Made by a program: the position numbers and the translations under genes
Notes under the pieces: generated by a model
Told to the model about the DNA's origin: nothing
What the model saw: the letters and a program-made list of their open reading frames with translations, nothing else
Database searches by the model: none
Shown here: piece after piece, positions 16,579 through 25,428 of the stretch
Layout of the letters: every line of letters begins with the position of its first letter
Numbering within the stretch: position 1 is the stretch's first letter
Assembly: GCA_934320655.1 (NCBI GenBank)
Contig: CAKRFN010000005.1
Location: 1-64,000 of the forward strand
Direction of reading: 5' to 3'
DNA: 64,000 nucleotides
Source: an uncultured Eubacterium sp.
GTDB lineage: Bacteria > Bacillota > Clostridia > Lachnospirales > Lachnospiraceae

Positions 16579-17904
16579 ATTAGAAGTCTTCTGATAGCAA
16601 TGTCGGCATCGGGAACAATGATGCTGTTCATTGTTGGCATAGCATGCTTTCTGTGTGGTAACTTAATGACAGCAAAATGGAAACGGGCACTGCTAATGAT
16701 CGTGATAGCTTTTTATGTGTTACCGATTCCAGATTACAAGTATGAAATTATATGGCGGACGGAGAAGCTTCTGGGGCACGATGTGTTTTCGGAGATCTCT
16801 TTAGAAGGAAAATTAAACAACGATTATATGATTATCCACACGCAGGATCAAATGGTAATTGGAGATAAACAACGTCTGGTAGTCATATTCTTTATCGTGA
16901 GTGTTACTATAGCAGTGATACTTATCTGGCACAGGATACATGCGTATTTCTCGCTGAAAAAACAGATAGACGGCTATGATGTGCACGATGCTTCCGGCGA
17001 AGCGTCGGAAGCATTTGCACACATCAAAAAAGAGCTACGGATCAGGCGCGAAGTAAAACTGTATCAGTCATCCGACTTGTCGTCGCCGATTGCGACAGGG
17101 ATTTTCAGACCGGCAGTCTGGCTGCCGGAGGGAGAACATGCAGGATATGAGTGTAAAGGTGTGTTGTACCATGAACTGGCGCATATCAGCCATCATGACC
17201 TATTGTTTTATTGCATAGGGATCGGTACGGTCGCACTTCACTGGTTTAATCCATGCTGTTACCTGTTGCTGCCGTTGATCCGGTTGGTGAACGAGCAGTA
17301 CAGTGATGAAACCGCAGTAGCGCATCTGACAAGGGCAGAACGAATCCATTATTGTGAGATGCTGATACAGGCAGCAGGTAACTATACGGAGACTCCCGAT
17401 ATGGAATTGGGATTTTCCAGTGGCAAACGAATGATAAAAAGGAGAATACAGCGAATTATGGCAACAAAAAAGAGACACGTAATGTTTGCAGCCGTTGCAG
17501 GATTGATCGGCTGTGTTTTAAGTACAGGGGTAGCATTGGCGTATGAGGCACCTCGGATTGAAGAAGATCAAGGAGAGGAATATACGATAGACTTTGATAC
17601 GGATTCCTACATTTCGTTAGAGTCAGATGCGGATGTTTTGGAGATTGAGGAAATGCCGTATGATGATTTTTTTGTCGATGAAAACGGGCAGATCTATGAG
17701 CTTACGGAACAAAATCAGCAGCAGCGTGCGGTATGTTTTTCACATCAGTTCCTTACAGGAACGAAAAAGGTTCATAAAAAAGATGGTAACGGTGGCTGCA
17801 CCACCAAATATTACCATGCACAGATTTGTGAAAAATGTGGTTATATAGTAGTGGGAGATTTATATAAGACAATTACATATCAGACATGCACACACTCATC
17901 ATAA
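16579..17904 (+). CDS. BlaR1/MecR1-like M56 zinc metallopeptidase, possible ATT start
   Basis: Membrane sensor-protease of the M56 family. Four helices are visible, with the zinc-site motif HELAH in LYHELAHISHHD at about residue 200, then the downstream NEQYSDETAV block containing the third ligand. A last helix near GLIGCVLSTGVAL is followed by an extracellular tail with paired cysteines (CEKCGYIVVGD). No penicillin-binding domain is present. The likely start is ATT at 16579: a GGAGG lies 8 bases before it, and the family often begins with an RSLLIAMSASG sequence, which is exactly what follows. ATG 16600 and TTG 16477 are alternatives. The BlaI-like repressor gene lies downstream, the reverse of the usual order. 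The signal sensed is unknown. Confidence 0.75.
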   Translation: MRSLLIAMSASGTMMLFIVGIACFLCGNLMTAKWKRALLMIVIAFYVLPIPDYKYEIIWRTEKLLGHDVFSEISLEGKLNNDYMIIHTQDQMVIGDKQRLVVIFFIVSVTIAVILIWHRIHAYFSLKKQIDGYDVHDASGEASEAFAHIKKELRIRREVKLYQSSDLSSPIATGIFRPAVWLPEGEHAGYECKGVLYHELAHISHHDLLFYCIGIGTVALHWFNPCCYLLLPLIRLVNEQYSDETAVAHLTRAERIHYCEMLIQAAGNYTETPDMELGFSSGKRMIKRRIQRIMATKKRHVMFAAVAGLIGCVLSTGVALAYEAPRIEEDQGEEYTIDFDTDSYISLESDADVLEIEEMPYDDFFVDENGQIYELTEQNQQQRAVCFSHQFLTGTKKVHKKDGNGGCTTKYYHAQICEKCGYIVVGDLYKTITYQTCTHSS

Positions 17905-17960
17905 GTGTTCATGTTTTTTGTAACTGTTTTTAAAGATAAAGGGGTGGAATAGTAAATCAT

Positions 17961-18344
17961 ATGGGCAGAAAATACGGACTATCGGAGACCGAATACGAGT
18001 TGATGGATTTTTTCTGGAATGCAGAGGAAAAGCAGAGCTTTAAACAGATTCTGGAGTATTTCAACGATCAAAAAGAAAAAAACTGGAAGAAACAGACACT
18101 CAGTTCTTTTTTGAAGATTTTGCAGGACAAGGAGCTGATCGGAACGGATGCGAACGGAAAAAAATATCTGTATTATGCGCTCCACACGCGGGAGCAGCAT
18201 ATCCATCAATGGGTGCGCGGTCTCGTCCGCAGCTCATTTGATAATTCCATGAAGCAGTTTTTGACCGCATTTTCCGGCGGTGAACGGCTCAGTGAGCAGG
18301 ATGTACAGGATCTGAAGGATTGCCTGAAAAAATACGAAAAATAA
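17961..18344 (+). CDS. BlaI/MecI/CopY-family repressor
   Basis: The 127-residue winged-helix protein matches the BlaI family: LSETEYELMDFFWNAE, KKQTLSSFLKILQDKELI as the recognition region, and a C-terminal dimerisation helix ending in LKDCLKKYEK. The proteolysis site cleaved by BlaR1 in other species cannot be assigned here. It follows the M56 peptidase gene by 56 bases and has GGGGTGG upstream. Such pairs control antibiotic or cell-wall-stress genes, but no beta-lactamase is nearby. Confidence 0.85.
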   Translation: MGRKYGLSETEYELMDFFWNAEEKQSFKQILEYFNDQKEKNWKKQTLSSFLKILQDKELIGTDANGKKYLYYALHTREQHIHQWVRGLVRSSFDNSMKQFLTAFSGGERLSEQDVQDLKDCLKKYEK

Positions 18345-18348
18345 ATGC

Positions 18349-18377
18349 TTGCATCCTTGTAGATAATCTGATACAAT
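18349..18377 (+). promoter_or_regulatory. mntP promoter
   Basis: TTGCAT (18349-18354) and TACAAT (18372-18377) lie 17 bases apart. Transcription would start at about 18384, a few bases before the riboswitch-like leader. Confidence 0.6.
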
Positions 18378-18384
18378 GTCAATA

Positions 18385-18506
18385 CTTCTTGAGGGAGTAA
18401 TCGGCATAGCGATATGTGGCAGGTCAACATACTGACTGAAAGGTCTGGTCTGTCTTAAATGATGAGACTCATGTACAGTGCTTTTACTGTACGTGGGTCT
18501 TTTTTG
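18385..18506 (+). ncRNA. Probable yybP-ykoY manganese riboswitch with terminator
   Basis: The leader of mntP contains a GAGGGAGTAA element at 18391-18400, matching the GGGGAGUAG loop of the yybP-ykoY class. An ACTGACTGA segment follows near 18431, then GATGAGACT at 18461. The GAGACT strand is the 5' arm of a terminator: AGACTCATGTACAGT pairs, with two G-U wobbles, with ACTGTACGTGGGTCT and is followed by TTTTTT. Sequestering the aptamer's GAGAC strand in the terminator is the known logic of this class. Manganese binding would stop termination and let the efflux pump be made. The match is by eye and by context (mntP is a classic target), so part of the pairing is unverified. Confidence 0.7.
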
Positions 18507-18571
18507 CGCAGTAAAAAATGCGTTATGGAGAATCTCTCTCAACAAATCACTTGAACAGCGGGAGGAAAAGT

Positions 18572-19153
18572 ATGACAATGTGGTTGGAGTTGATTGTTCA
18601 GAGTATTGCACTCGGAGTCGCTTTGGCGATGGATGCGTTTTCAGTATCAATGGCGAACGGACTGAATGATCCGAACATGAGCAAAAAGAAGCTGTGTACG
18701 ATCGCGGGCACTTTCGGAGGATTTCAGTTCGCGATGCCTATGATCGGATGGTTCTGTGTCACGACGATCAAGGAGCTGTTTTCAAAGTTTGAGATCTTTA
18801 TTCCGTGGATTGCACTCATTTTACTGGTGCTCATCGGTGGCAAGATGCTTCTGGACGGTATCCGCGGGGACGATCCTGAGGCGGAGAGCAGCAGCGAATT
18901 GAGCGGCAGGATGCTGTTTTTGCAGGGCGTGGCGACATCGATCGATGCGCTGTCCACCGGATTCACGACAGCCGATTATCATATTTTTGAGGCATTTGTA
19001 TCATCGCTCATCATTGCGGTTGTGACATTTTTTATCTGCGTCGCAGGCGTCAAGATCGGAAAGAAATTCGGCGTGCATCTGGCAGGTCGTGCGCAGATTC
19101 TCGGTGGCGTGATCCTCATACTGATTGGATTGAAGATCTGCTTCATTGGGTGA
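18572..19153 (+). CDS. mntP: Manganese efflux pump MntP
   Basis: The 193-residue protein has six helices and the two acidic membrane motifs of the family, ALAMDAFSVSMANG in helix 1 and VATSIDALSTGF in helix 4. It exports Mn2+ across the cytoplasmic membrane. Start ATG 18572 follows GGGAGG; an in-frame ATG at 18518 precedes it without a ribosome site. Its leader is a probable manganese riboswitch. Confidence 0.92.
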   Translation: MTMWLELIVQSIALGVALAMDAFSVSMANGLNDPNMSKKKLCTIAGTFGGFQFAMPMIGWFCVTTIKELFSKFEIFIPWIALILLVLIGGKMLLDGIRGDDPEAESSSELSGRMLFLQGVATSIDALSTGFTTADYHIFEAFVSSLIIAVVTFFICVAGVKIGKKFGVHLAGRAQILGGVILILIGLKICFIG

Positions 19154-19184
19154 TGGACGAAAAAGTCTGGCAGTTTTTGTCAGC

Positions 19185-19378
19185 GGGTCGCAGCTCCCGC
19201 AAGTATGTCTGTTTTGCTTTCATTGCCCGAATCATTCCGCTGAGCCTCCTCAAAACAAAATTGTGTCAGCAAAGGCTTCCACAATTTGGAGTCTCACCTC
19301 CATCGTGCAAAGGCAGCAAAATCAGACATCACTTGCTCGCGCTGCTACTTTTGTGAATGGCTGCGGGAGCTGCGCCCC
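19185..19378. repeat. Dispersed repeat with inverted ends, short copy
   Basis: The left end GGGTCGCAGCTCCCGCAA (19185-19202) and the right end CTGCGGGAGCTGCGCCCC (19361-19378) are inverted copies of each other, with few mismatches. The interior (for example AAAATTGTGTCAGCAAAGGC, then TTCCACAATTTGGAGTCTCA) is shared with the element at 31384-31723. It contains no gene of its own and lies between mntP and metF. The structure resembles a MITE or a large folded RNA. Its right end lies close upstream of the metF ribosome site. Confidence 0.7.
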
Positions 19379-19409
19379 GTGTAAAATAACCAAGGAGACC
19401 AAAATACAC

Positions 19410-20312
19410 ATGAAATTATCAAACATATTGCAGGACAAAGCACGGACCCTCTCTTTCGAGGTATTCCCGCCCAAAAGCGATGCGGATTTTGAGAGTGTCA
19501 AGGACGCCGCCTATCGTGTGGCAGCATTGCAGCCGAGCTACATGAGCGTGACCTACGGGGCAGGCGGCAGCACCGCGGGAAACACCCGCACAATCGCAGA
19601 GGGCATCCAGAAACAGTACGATGTTCCCACGGTCGCACATCTGACCTGTGTCGGTGCGACAAAGCAGTCCATCCGCGAAGCATTGGCAGCGATGCGTGAC
19701 TGCGGCGTGGAAAATGTGCTGGCGCTGCGCGGCGACCGCCCGACATGGATGGAGGGTGAGCCGTTTACAGATTATCACTATGCGTCCGAGCTTGTAGCCA
19801 CGATCCGCGACTTTGGCGGATTCTGTGTCGGAGGAGCCTGTTATCCGGAAGGACATCCGGACGCGGCGAACAAGCATGAGGACATTCTGAACCTAAAAAA
19901 GAAAGTAGACGCAGGCTGCGATTTCCTGACGACGCAGATGTTTTTTGACAACAACATTTTTTATAATTTCCTGTTCCATGCGCGAGAGGCAGGCATCACC
20001 GTTCCGATCATACCGGGCATCATGCCGATCACGCGGGCAACACAGGTGAAAAACGCGGTGAAACTGTCCGGCTGCCATATGCCGGAGCGCTTCATCAATA
20101 TTGTCGATCATTTTGGCAGCGACAAAGAGGCGATGCAGCAGGCGGGCATCATTTATGCGACCGACCAGATCATCGATCTCATTGCAAACGGAATCACGCA
20201 TATTCACGTGTATTCGATGAACAATGCAGAGGTTGCACAGGGCATCCAGGATAATCTGTCAGCGATCCTCGGAAAAACGCCGGAAGGCGTCTTTGCGAAT
20301 GGCGCGGGCTGA
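19410..20312 (+). CDS. metF: 5,10-methylenetetrahydrofolate reductase
   Basis: The 300-residue TIM-barrel flavoprotein reduces methylene-THF to methyl-THF for methionine synthesis. Family landmarks are SFEVFPPKSD at the N-terminus, VTYGAGGST, NVLALRGDRP, YPEGHPDA, DFLTTQMFFDN and PIIPGIMPI. I chose ATG 19410 because AAGGAGA lies just before it; the open frame extends further upstream only through the repeat element. With ahcY at 44 kb the window carries two methyl-cycle genes, although they are not linked. Confidence 0.93.
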   Translation: MKLSNILQDKARTLSFEVFPPKSDADFESVKDAAYRVAALQPSYMSVTYGAGGSTAGNTRTIAEGIQKQYDVPTVAHLTCVGATKQSIREALAAMRDCGVENVLALRGDRPTWMEGEPFTDYHYASELVATIRDFGGFCVGGACYPEGHPDAANKHEDILNLKKKVDAGCDFLTTQMFFDNNIFYNFLFHAREAGITVPIIPGIMPITRATQVKNAVKLSGCHMPERFINIVDHFGSDKEAMQQAGIIYATDQIIDLIANGITHIHVYSMNNAEVAQGIQDNLSAILGKTPEGVFANGAG

Positions 20313-20363
20313 ACTGTTAAAAATAATTCTTAAAAAAGTATAAAATCTATTTACAAACAAAAA

Positions 20364-20392
20364 GGATATGCTATGATTAGCATATCTTTTTT
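20364..20392 (+). terminator. Terminator after metF
   Basis: GATATGCTA (20365-20373) and TAGCATATC (20378-20386) form a 9-base stem with a TGAT loop, followed by six Ts. Confidence 0.8.
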
Positions 20393-20467
20393 CGTATACA
20401 AAATATCATCTGCCGTTCGGCAGAACATTTCCAAACCGTAAGACAACCATCTGACGGAGGTATTTGA

Positions 20468-21127
20468 TTGTCTGAAAAGAAAATAATAGGTTTGTTTGGC
20501 ATTGGGCAGACAGACATCTGTCTCTATGTGGCTTCGATTCTGCAAAACATAGGCTGCCGCGTGTGTGTGGTAGACAATTCCTATGAGCAGGCGATGCACT
20601 ACTGTATTCCGCGGCCGGCAGAAAAACTCCATACGGTCACTTACCGGAAGATCGATTATGAGCGGCTGATCCCGCCGGACTGCTGGGCGGACAAGGAGTA
20701 CGACTATCTGCTCGTAGATCTGGGTGTGTGGCCGATGGAGGATGCACTGAGAATCTGTAGTGAGATTTATCTCGTGATGGATTGCGCGGCTGCACAGGTT
20801 GTCCGTTATCGGGAGCTGATGAAGCGCGTGGAGCTGCCGATGAACGTGATTTTGCGCGATGTCTGTCCGGAGGCGGTCAGTGCAAAGCATATTCTGGCGA
20901 TGCTGTGCGAGGAAAACTGCTTTCTGGTCGATTCATATGTGCTGCCGCTCGCCGAGGAGGATGTCGCCGTGCGGTTCGGTATGCAGTATCAGGGCTATCG
21001 GAATTTTGTGCATCTGTCCCTTCCGTTTGAAAAGCTGCTTGTGCGGATGTGCAGACAGCTGGCGGAATGCGAGATCTCTGTGATCTGGCGCAGCTATCGG
21101 CGTGCCCGAAAGGGGGAGTGCGCATGA
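20468..21127 (+). CDS. Tad-like locus protein 1, CpaE/ParA-like without Walker A
   Basis: The 219-residue protein has the outline of a CpaE/MinD-type ATPase: a first strand KKIIGLFGIGQTDICLYVAS, a middle YDYLLVDLGVW resembling the DxG switch region, and IYLVMDCAAAQVVRYREL. The first loop has no GKT signature, so ATP binding is doubtful. The start is TTG 20468 with GGAGG seven bases earlier. It opens a run of tightly spaced genes to 26642 that includes a CpaF ATPase and pilin-like proteins. In Tad systems CpaE localises the machine; that role here is inference. Confidence 0.55.
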   Translation: MSEKKIIGLFGIGQTDICLYVASILQNIGCRVCVVDNSYEQAMHYCIPRPAEKLHTVTYRKIDYERLIPPDCWADKEYDYLLVDLGVWPMEDALRICSEIYLVMDCAAAQVVRYRELMKRVELPMNVILRDVCPEAVSAKHILAMLCEENCFLVDSYVLPLAEEDVAVRFGMQYQGYRNFVHLSLPFEKLLVRMCRQLAECEISVIWRSYRRARKGECA

Positions 21128-21924
21128 AAATCGCGTTTTGGGGAGGCAGCCACCGCTGCGGGACGACCAGCAGCATGACGGCAGTGGCGAGCTATCTGAC
21201 GCTCCACTCGGAAAAGAGCGGGATCTGTGTGCAGCCAAAGGAGGGCGGCTCGGATCTGGAACTGTTTTTCCGCCCGTGGGAGGCACATATGATGCTGCAC
21301 GAGGAGAGCACCTACTATGCGCTGGAAGGGATGGACTATCTGATCTGGCAGGAGCAGCATCACCGGCTGGATGAGTCAGTGATCCGCGAGACACTTGTGC
21401 CGCTGTCCGGTGGACGGCTGTGTTATCTGCCGAGCGGCGCGCGGGAAAAACCGGGGCTTTATCCGGCACAGACCGGCGCATTGCAGCGGCGGATACTGGC
21501 GCAGCTGGAGGCGTGTGCAGATATGGTTTTTATGGATCTTGGCACGGTCAGGGATGGGCTGGCGGGCAGTATGATGGAGCTGGCAGATGTCGTTGTCGTG
21601 AACCTCTGCGGACAGCAGAAAGAATTGGAAATGTTTTTTGAACAGCCGTTTGCCATGCGCAAAAACGTCGTCTATCTGCTGTCAAATTATATGGATGATC
21701 AGGTGTACAATCGGGACAATCTACAGCGGATCTATCGCGTAGACAAACACCGGATCTGCAATCTGTCGTCCAATGTCGGCTTTGCACACGCATGTATGCA
21801 CGGAAAGGTCGACCGGTTCATACAGAGAAACGGCGGCACACAGGGCGTGCGCAGAAATGCCCATTTTTTTGAACAACTGAGGCATTTGTCCAATCTGATT
21901 ATGGAGGTGGGCGGATGTGAATGA
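21124..21924 (+). CDS. Tad-like locus protein 2, CpaE/MinD-like ATPase
   Basis: The 266-residue protein starts KIAFWGGSHRCGTTSSMTAVA, a deviant P-loop (GGxxxxGTT) of MinD/CpaE type. It has a switch-like region ADMVFMDLGTVRDGL and VVVVNLCGQQKEL, which fits the hydrophobic strand before the adenine loop. It overlaps the upstream gene by four bases and its own end overlaps the CpaF GTG start, so translation is coupled. Two CpaE-like genes in tandem is unusual. A role in positioning or regulating the pilus ATPase is likely but not shown. Confidence 0.6.
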   Translation: MKIAFWGGSHRCGTTSSMTAVASYLTLHSEKSGICVQPKEGGSDLELFFRPWEAHMMLHEESTYYALEGMDYLIWQEQHHRLDESVIRETLVPLSGGRLCYLPSGAREKPGLYPAQTGALQRRILAQLEACADMVFMDLGTVRDGLAGSMMELADVVVVNLCGQQKELEMFFEQPFAMRKNVVYLLSNYMDDQVYNRDNLQRIYRVDKHRICNLSSNVGFAHACMHGKVDRFIQRNGGTQGVRRNAHFFEQLRHLSNLIMEVGGCE

Positions 21925-23512
21925 GATAACACGGACAGCCGGTGAGCTGTCGCGGACGCAGGTCTATACGCTGGATGAGATGGTACAGCGGATGGGTGAG
22001 CACTTGAACCGCATTTTGCGGGAAAACCTGTACGAGTTGCGCCTGAATGAGCGCCAGCTTCACCGGTTGGAACGGCAGAAAAAGGAATTGCGGGAGCATC
22101 TGTTGCGCTGCGGGGTAGGGGATGCGCTGGCGAAGTCCTATGTGCTGGAATTTATGCAGGAGAGTCTGTTGCGGCTGTTTTGCCTGAATGAGAATAATAT
22201 CGACCGCACCTTTTATTTCCGCGATAGTGCGCAGAACAATCCAGAGTATCTGTTCGACCGGCTGCTCTATCTGTATAAAAAAGAATACGGGCAGGCGGCG
22301 ATGAGCCATCTTATCGAAGATAACCGGCTGTTGTCCGGAGATGGGAACGAGATCACGGATGTGCAGATCCGGGAGGTGTTCGGCAGGCACGGCAGACCGT
22401 TATCATTCGTGGAAAAAACGGAGCTTTTGACATGGAAAGTATACAGCGCCTACAAGGGGCTGGGAATCATAGACGAACTGCGGGACATGTATATAGACGG
22501 CGTATCGGGCGGCGTGTCTGGAGCGGAGGGCGACCATCACAGCGTGTGGATCTTTTATCATGGGCGCAGTGTGCACCTGTCTTTTCTGGATTTTCAGACA
22601 GACAGGGAATTAGAGCGGATCTGCCGCAATATCTGTCGCTATGAGCAGCCCGGTGAGCTGTCGCGGGCGCGCGGTTATCTGGTGCATGAGATGGCGGATC
22701 ATTCGCGCGTAGTCGTCGCACGGCCGGATTTCGCCGAAAGCTGGATGTTTTTTGTGCGCAAACTGGACTGCGGCGGCAGACGAAGCCTCGCAGAGCTGTT
22801 TGACCAGCCGGGAGCAGAGCTTGTCATTTCGCTGCTGCAATGGCTGATGAAAGGATGTGTCGTGGTCGGTATCACAGGGATGCAGGGCTGCGGCAAGACA
22901 ACGCTTCTGATGGCGCTGGTGGAGAGCATCCCGCCGGAGTATACGCTTCGCGTGCTGGAGCTGGCGTTTGAACTGCATCTGCGCAGATGGTATCCGGAAC
23001 GCAATATTGTGACATTCCGCGAAACTGCCACGATCGATGGCTGGGCGGGGCTGGAATTGCAGAAAAAGACGGACGGTGCGGTCAGTATTATCGGAGAGGT
23101 CGCATCGGCGCGTGTGGCGGCGTGGATGGTGGAGAGCGGACAGGTCGGGTCGCTTTTTACGCTGTTCACGCATCATGCCAAAACGACGCGGGCGCTGATT
23201 TTATCGCTGCGCAACAGCCTGTTGGGGGAGGGCAGCTTTTCTAACGAGCATGTGGCGCTTGAGCAGGTCGTTCAGGTCGTAAATTTTGATGTGCATCTGC
23301 ACCTCGACCGCGAGGGCAGGCGGTATGTGGAACGCATTACGCAGATCTGCGACCGTCCGGATCTGCCGGAGGGCTATAAACTCGTCGACCTGATTGTATA
23401 TGAGGATGGCGGATACCGGCAGCTTCACCGTCTGGATGCTGAGACCAGACTGCGCATGGAGCGGTGGATGAGTGAGGTGGAGAGAAAGGAGTTTCGGCTT
23501 GCTGGGATATAA
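21917..23512 (+). CDS. CpaF/TadA-type secretion ATPase
   Basis: This 531-residue protein is the recognisable engine of the locus. A Walker A motif GMQGCGKTTLL starts at residue 321. The NIVTFRETATIDG region follows, a Walker-B-like AVSIIGEVASARVAAW lies at about 390-405, and a His-box-like TLFTHHAKT comes after it. The N-terminal 300 residues are long and helical (RLNERQLHRLERQKKELREH), longer than in a typical CpaF. It hydrolyses ATP to drive pilin assembly or secretion at the membrane. The GTG start at 21917 overlaps the previous gene by eight bases. Confidence 0.82.
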   Translation: MNEITRTAGELSRTQVYTLDEMVQRMGEHLNRILRENLYELRLNERQLHRLERQKKELREHLLRCGVGDALAKSYVLEFMQESLLRLFCLNENNIDRTFYFRDSAQNNPEYLFDRLLYLYKKEYGQAAMSHLIEDNRLLSGDGNEITDVQIREVFGRHGRPLSFVEKTELLTWKVYSAYKGLGIIDELRDMYIDGVSGGVSGAEGDHHSVWIFYHGRSVHLSFLDFQTDRELERICRNICRYEQPGELSRARGYLVHEMADHSRVVVARPDFAESWMFFVRKLDCGGRRSLAELFDQPGAELVISLLQWLMKGCVVVGITGMQGCGKTTLLMALVESIPPEYTLRVLELAFELHLRRWYPERNIVTFRETATIDGWAGLELQKKTDGAVSIIGEVASARVAAWMVESGQVGSLFTLFTHHAKTTRALILSLRNSLLGEGSFSNEHVALEQVVQVVNFDVHLHLDREGRRYVERITQICDRPDLPEGYKLVDLIVYEDGGYRQLHRLDAETRLRMERWMSEVERKEFRLAGI

Positions 23513-24938
23513 TTGGGTGCTGAATATCATGCTGGGGCTCGTCTGGCTGATCGTGGCGGCGAACAGGCGCGCCTGCCGTGAGCAGGAGGTTTTATTGAAG
23601 GAGCTGGAGCACTTTTTGCTGGAACTGGCGGAGCAGTATGCGCGGTGTGCGGATATGCGGGAGGCGTTGGAGCAGAGCTGCCATACATGCAGCGGCAGCC
23701 TGCGGCGTGAGCTGCTCGAGCTGTGCGATGCGCTGGAACATGACCGCGTGGACGGGCAGACTGACCGTCCACACAGGCGCAAAAATGCGTATGTGATGCT
23801 GCTGTTTTCGCTGTGCCATACGATACGCACGTATGGGGATCAGCAGGTTGGCGGTGTCTCGCTGTTTATCTACAATATCCGCTATATCAAGGAAGAAGTG
23901 CGCATCGAGCTGCTGCGCAGGCAGGAGGGGCATTATGCGTTTTTAGGGCTGACAGGGCTTGCGTTTCTGCCGTTTTTTGTATGTGTGCCGATTCAGTGGT
24001 GGAGTCATTCGGTCAGCGCCTCGCTCGACCGGTTTTATGTGGGGAGCTACGGATTTGTGACGCTCACAGTCTGCTTTCTGCTGGCGATGATCTGCGTGGT
24101 GGCGGTTCAGGAATTGCAATATCCGGTCATGCCGGATGCAAGGCGGCACACCATTGAGCAGCGGCTGTTGGAGCTTCCTGCCGTGCGTATTCCGGTCGAC
24201 CGGCAGATCGCGGCGCATTACAGCCGCTATTTACAGAAAAATGAACAGCTAAAGGTCTTGCAGGGCTATGGGAATATTCGGGAATTTCTCGTAAAAAAGG
24301 TGCTTCGCGCGTGGATGTGTGCATCGGCAGCGGGTGTGCTGGTCATCGGTTCGCGGCTGGTACGTGCGCATCAGCGTGTGGGAGCAGGCAGCAGCATACC
24401 GGCAGCGCTTGTGCTGATTGCATCGGCTGCGCTGATCGGATATTTTCTGCCGGATGCGCGTGTGATCATCCTGCGGGCGCGCGTGGAATATCAGAAGATG
24501 GAGGAGACGCTCCGCTTTGAGACACTGGTGCTCATCGTCATACATTACAGCCAGATCACGGTAGAAGAGCTGCTGCGGCAGATGGAGCGTTTTTCTGTGG
24601 TGTTCTCGCGGGCGCTGCAGCGTGCGGTGGATGATTTTTCTTATCACAGGCGGGAGAGTCTGGAGCGGCTGGGGGACGATCTAGGCTATGAACCGGCAAA
24701 AAAGCTGGCAGACGGCCTGCTGGCGTGTGATGATCTGCCGATCGCACAGGTATTCCATGACGTAGAGGATGAGCGCGCTTATAATATGGAAAGCTTTAAG
24801 CGGAAGGCACTCGATTTACAGCGGGAAAAGGCTGCCTTTGCGCGTATTATCGCATTTTTGCCGTTTGTTGCGGTGTTAGTGCTGCGGCTGGTCGTGCCGT
24901 TTGTGCTGGAGGGTCTGACGCAGTTGAATCAATATTAG
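23499..24938 (+). CDS. Tad-like membrane platform protein (TadB/TadC-like)
   Basis: The 479-residue protein has about six membrane helices: LNIMLGLVWLIVAAN, FLGLTGLAFLPFFVCV, FVTLTVCFLLAMICVVAV, WMCASAAGVLVIGS, a helix near 24415 and one at the C-terminus (ARIIAFLPFVAVLVLRLVV). The T2SSF-like cytoplasmic part includes LRFETLVLIVIHYSQITVEEL. Tad systems usually split this platform into TadB and TadC; here one gene could serve both. I place the start at TTG 23499 because AAGGAG lies seven bases before it; GTG 23472 opens the frame but has no such site. Confidence 0.6.
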   Translation: MLGYNWVLNIMLGLVWLIVAANRRACREQEVLLKELEHFLLELAEQYARCADMREALEQSCHTCSGSLRRELLELCDALEHDRVDGQTDRPHRRKNAYVMLLFSLCHTIRTYGDQQVGGVSLFIYNIRYIKEEVRIELLRRQEGHYAFLGLTGLAFLPFFVCVPIQWWSHSVSASLDRFYVGSYGFVTLTVCFLLAMICVVAVQELQYPVMPDARRHTIEQRLLELPAVRIPVDRQIAAHYSRYLQKNEQLKVLQGYGNIREFLVKKVLRAWMCASAAGVLVIGSRLVRAHQRVGAGSSIPAALVLIASAALIGYFLPDARVIILRARVEYQKMEETLRFETLVLIVIHYSQITVEELLRQMERFSVVFSRALQRAVDDFSYHRRESLERLGDDLGYEPAKKLADGLLACDDLPIAQVFHDVEDERAYNMESFKRKALDLQREKAAFARIIAFLPFVAVLVLRLVVPFVLEGLTQLNQY

Positions 24939-24970
24939 CCCGTGCAGGGCGTGTTATGGGAGGAAGATCG

Positions 24971-25420
24971 ATGGAAAACAGTTTAAAGGGACTGATGCTC
25001 GCGGCGGGCATCATCATTACATGTATTATTATCAGTCTGGGATTTTATATTGCGCGCGAGGCATCTGATACTGCCAGCAGCGGGACGGGGCAGATCCACC
25101 AGTTGCAGGCGGAGTTTGCGGATACGTCAAAGACGATGTATGAGAATACCGAGGTGTCGGGCAGTGAGGTGATCAATGTAATCCGCAAATTCAGCGACGA
25201 AATGATCGGCATTAAGGTGCAGACCAAGAAAAATACGAGCTTTTATATTTACCAGTTCAATGAGAGTGACGGAAGTCTCGGGGCAGTCTCGATAAACGAT
25301 GTCAAGCGGGCACAGACACCGTCCAATGCGGGCTATATCAATCCGACCGGACGCTTTCTGGGCGCGGTCGTGCGCGATGCAAACGGAACGATCACGGGGC
25401 TGTCGTTTGTGCAGCAGTAG
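24971..25420 (+). CDS. Pilin-like small membrane protein
   Basis: The 149-residue protein has a short basic N-terminus (MENSLKG), one hydrophobic helix (LMLAAGIIITCIIISLGFYIA) and a polar C-terminal domain (FYIYQFNES). The helix just after a Gly within seven residues of the start is pilin-like, with G7 as a possible prepilin peptidase site. It follows the platform gene by 32 bases with GGGAGG upstream, and is the best candidate for the major pilin or pseudopilin of the locus. Confidence 0.55.
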   Translation: MENSLKGLMLAAGIIITCIIISLGFYIAREASDTASSGTGQIHQLQAEFADTSKTMYENTEVSGSEVINVIRKFSDEMIGIKVQTKKNTSFYIYQFNESDGSLGAVSINDVKRAQTPSNAGYINPTGRFLGAVVRDANGTITGLSFVQQ

Positions 25421-25428
25421 GAGGAAGT

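Noticed and set aside
19154..19409. SAM riboswitch before metF
   Set aside because: The upstream region is the dispersed repeat. No SAM-I or SAM-II core motif was seen.
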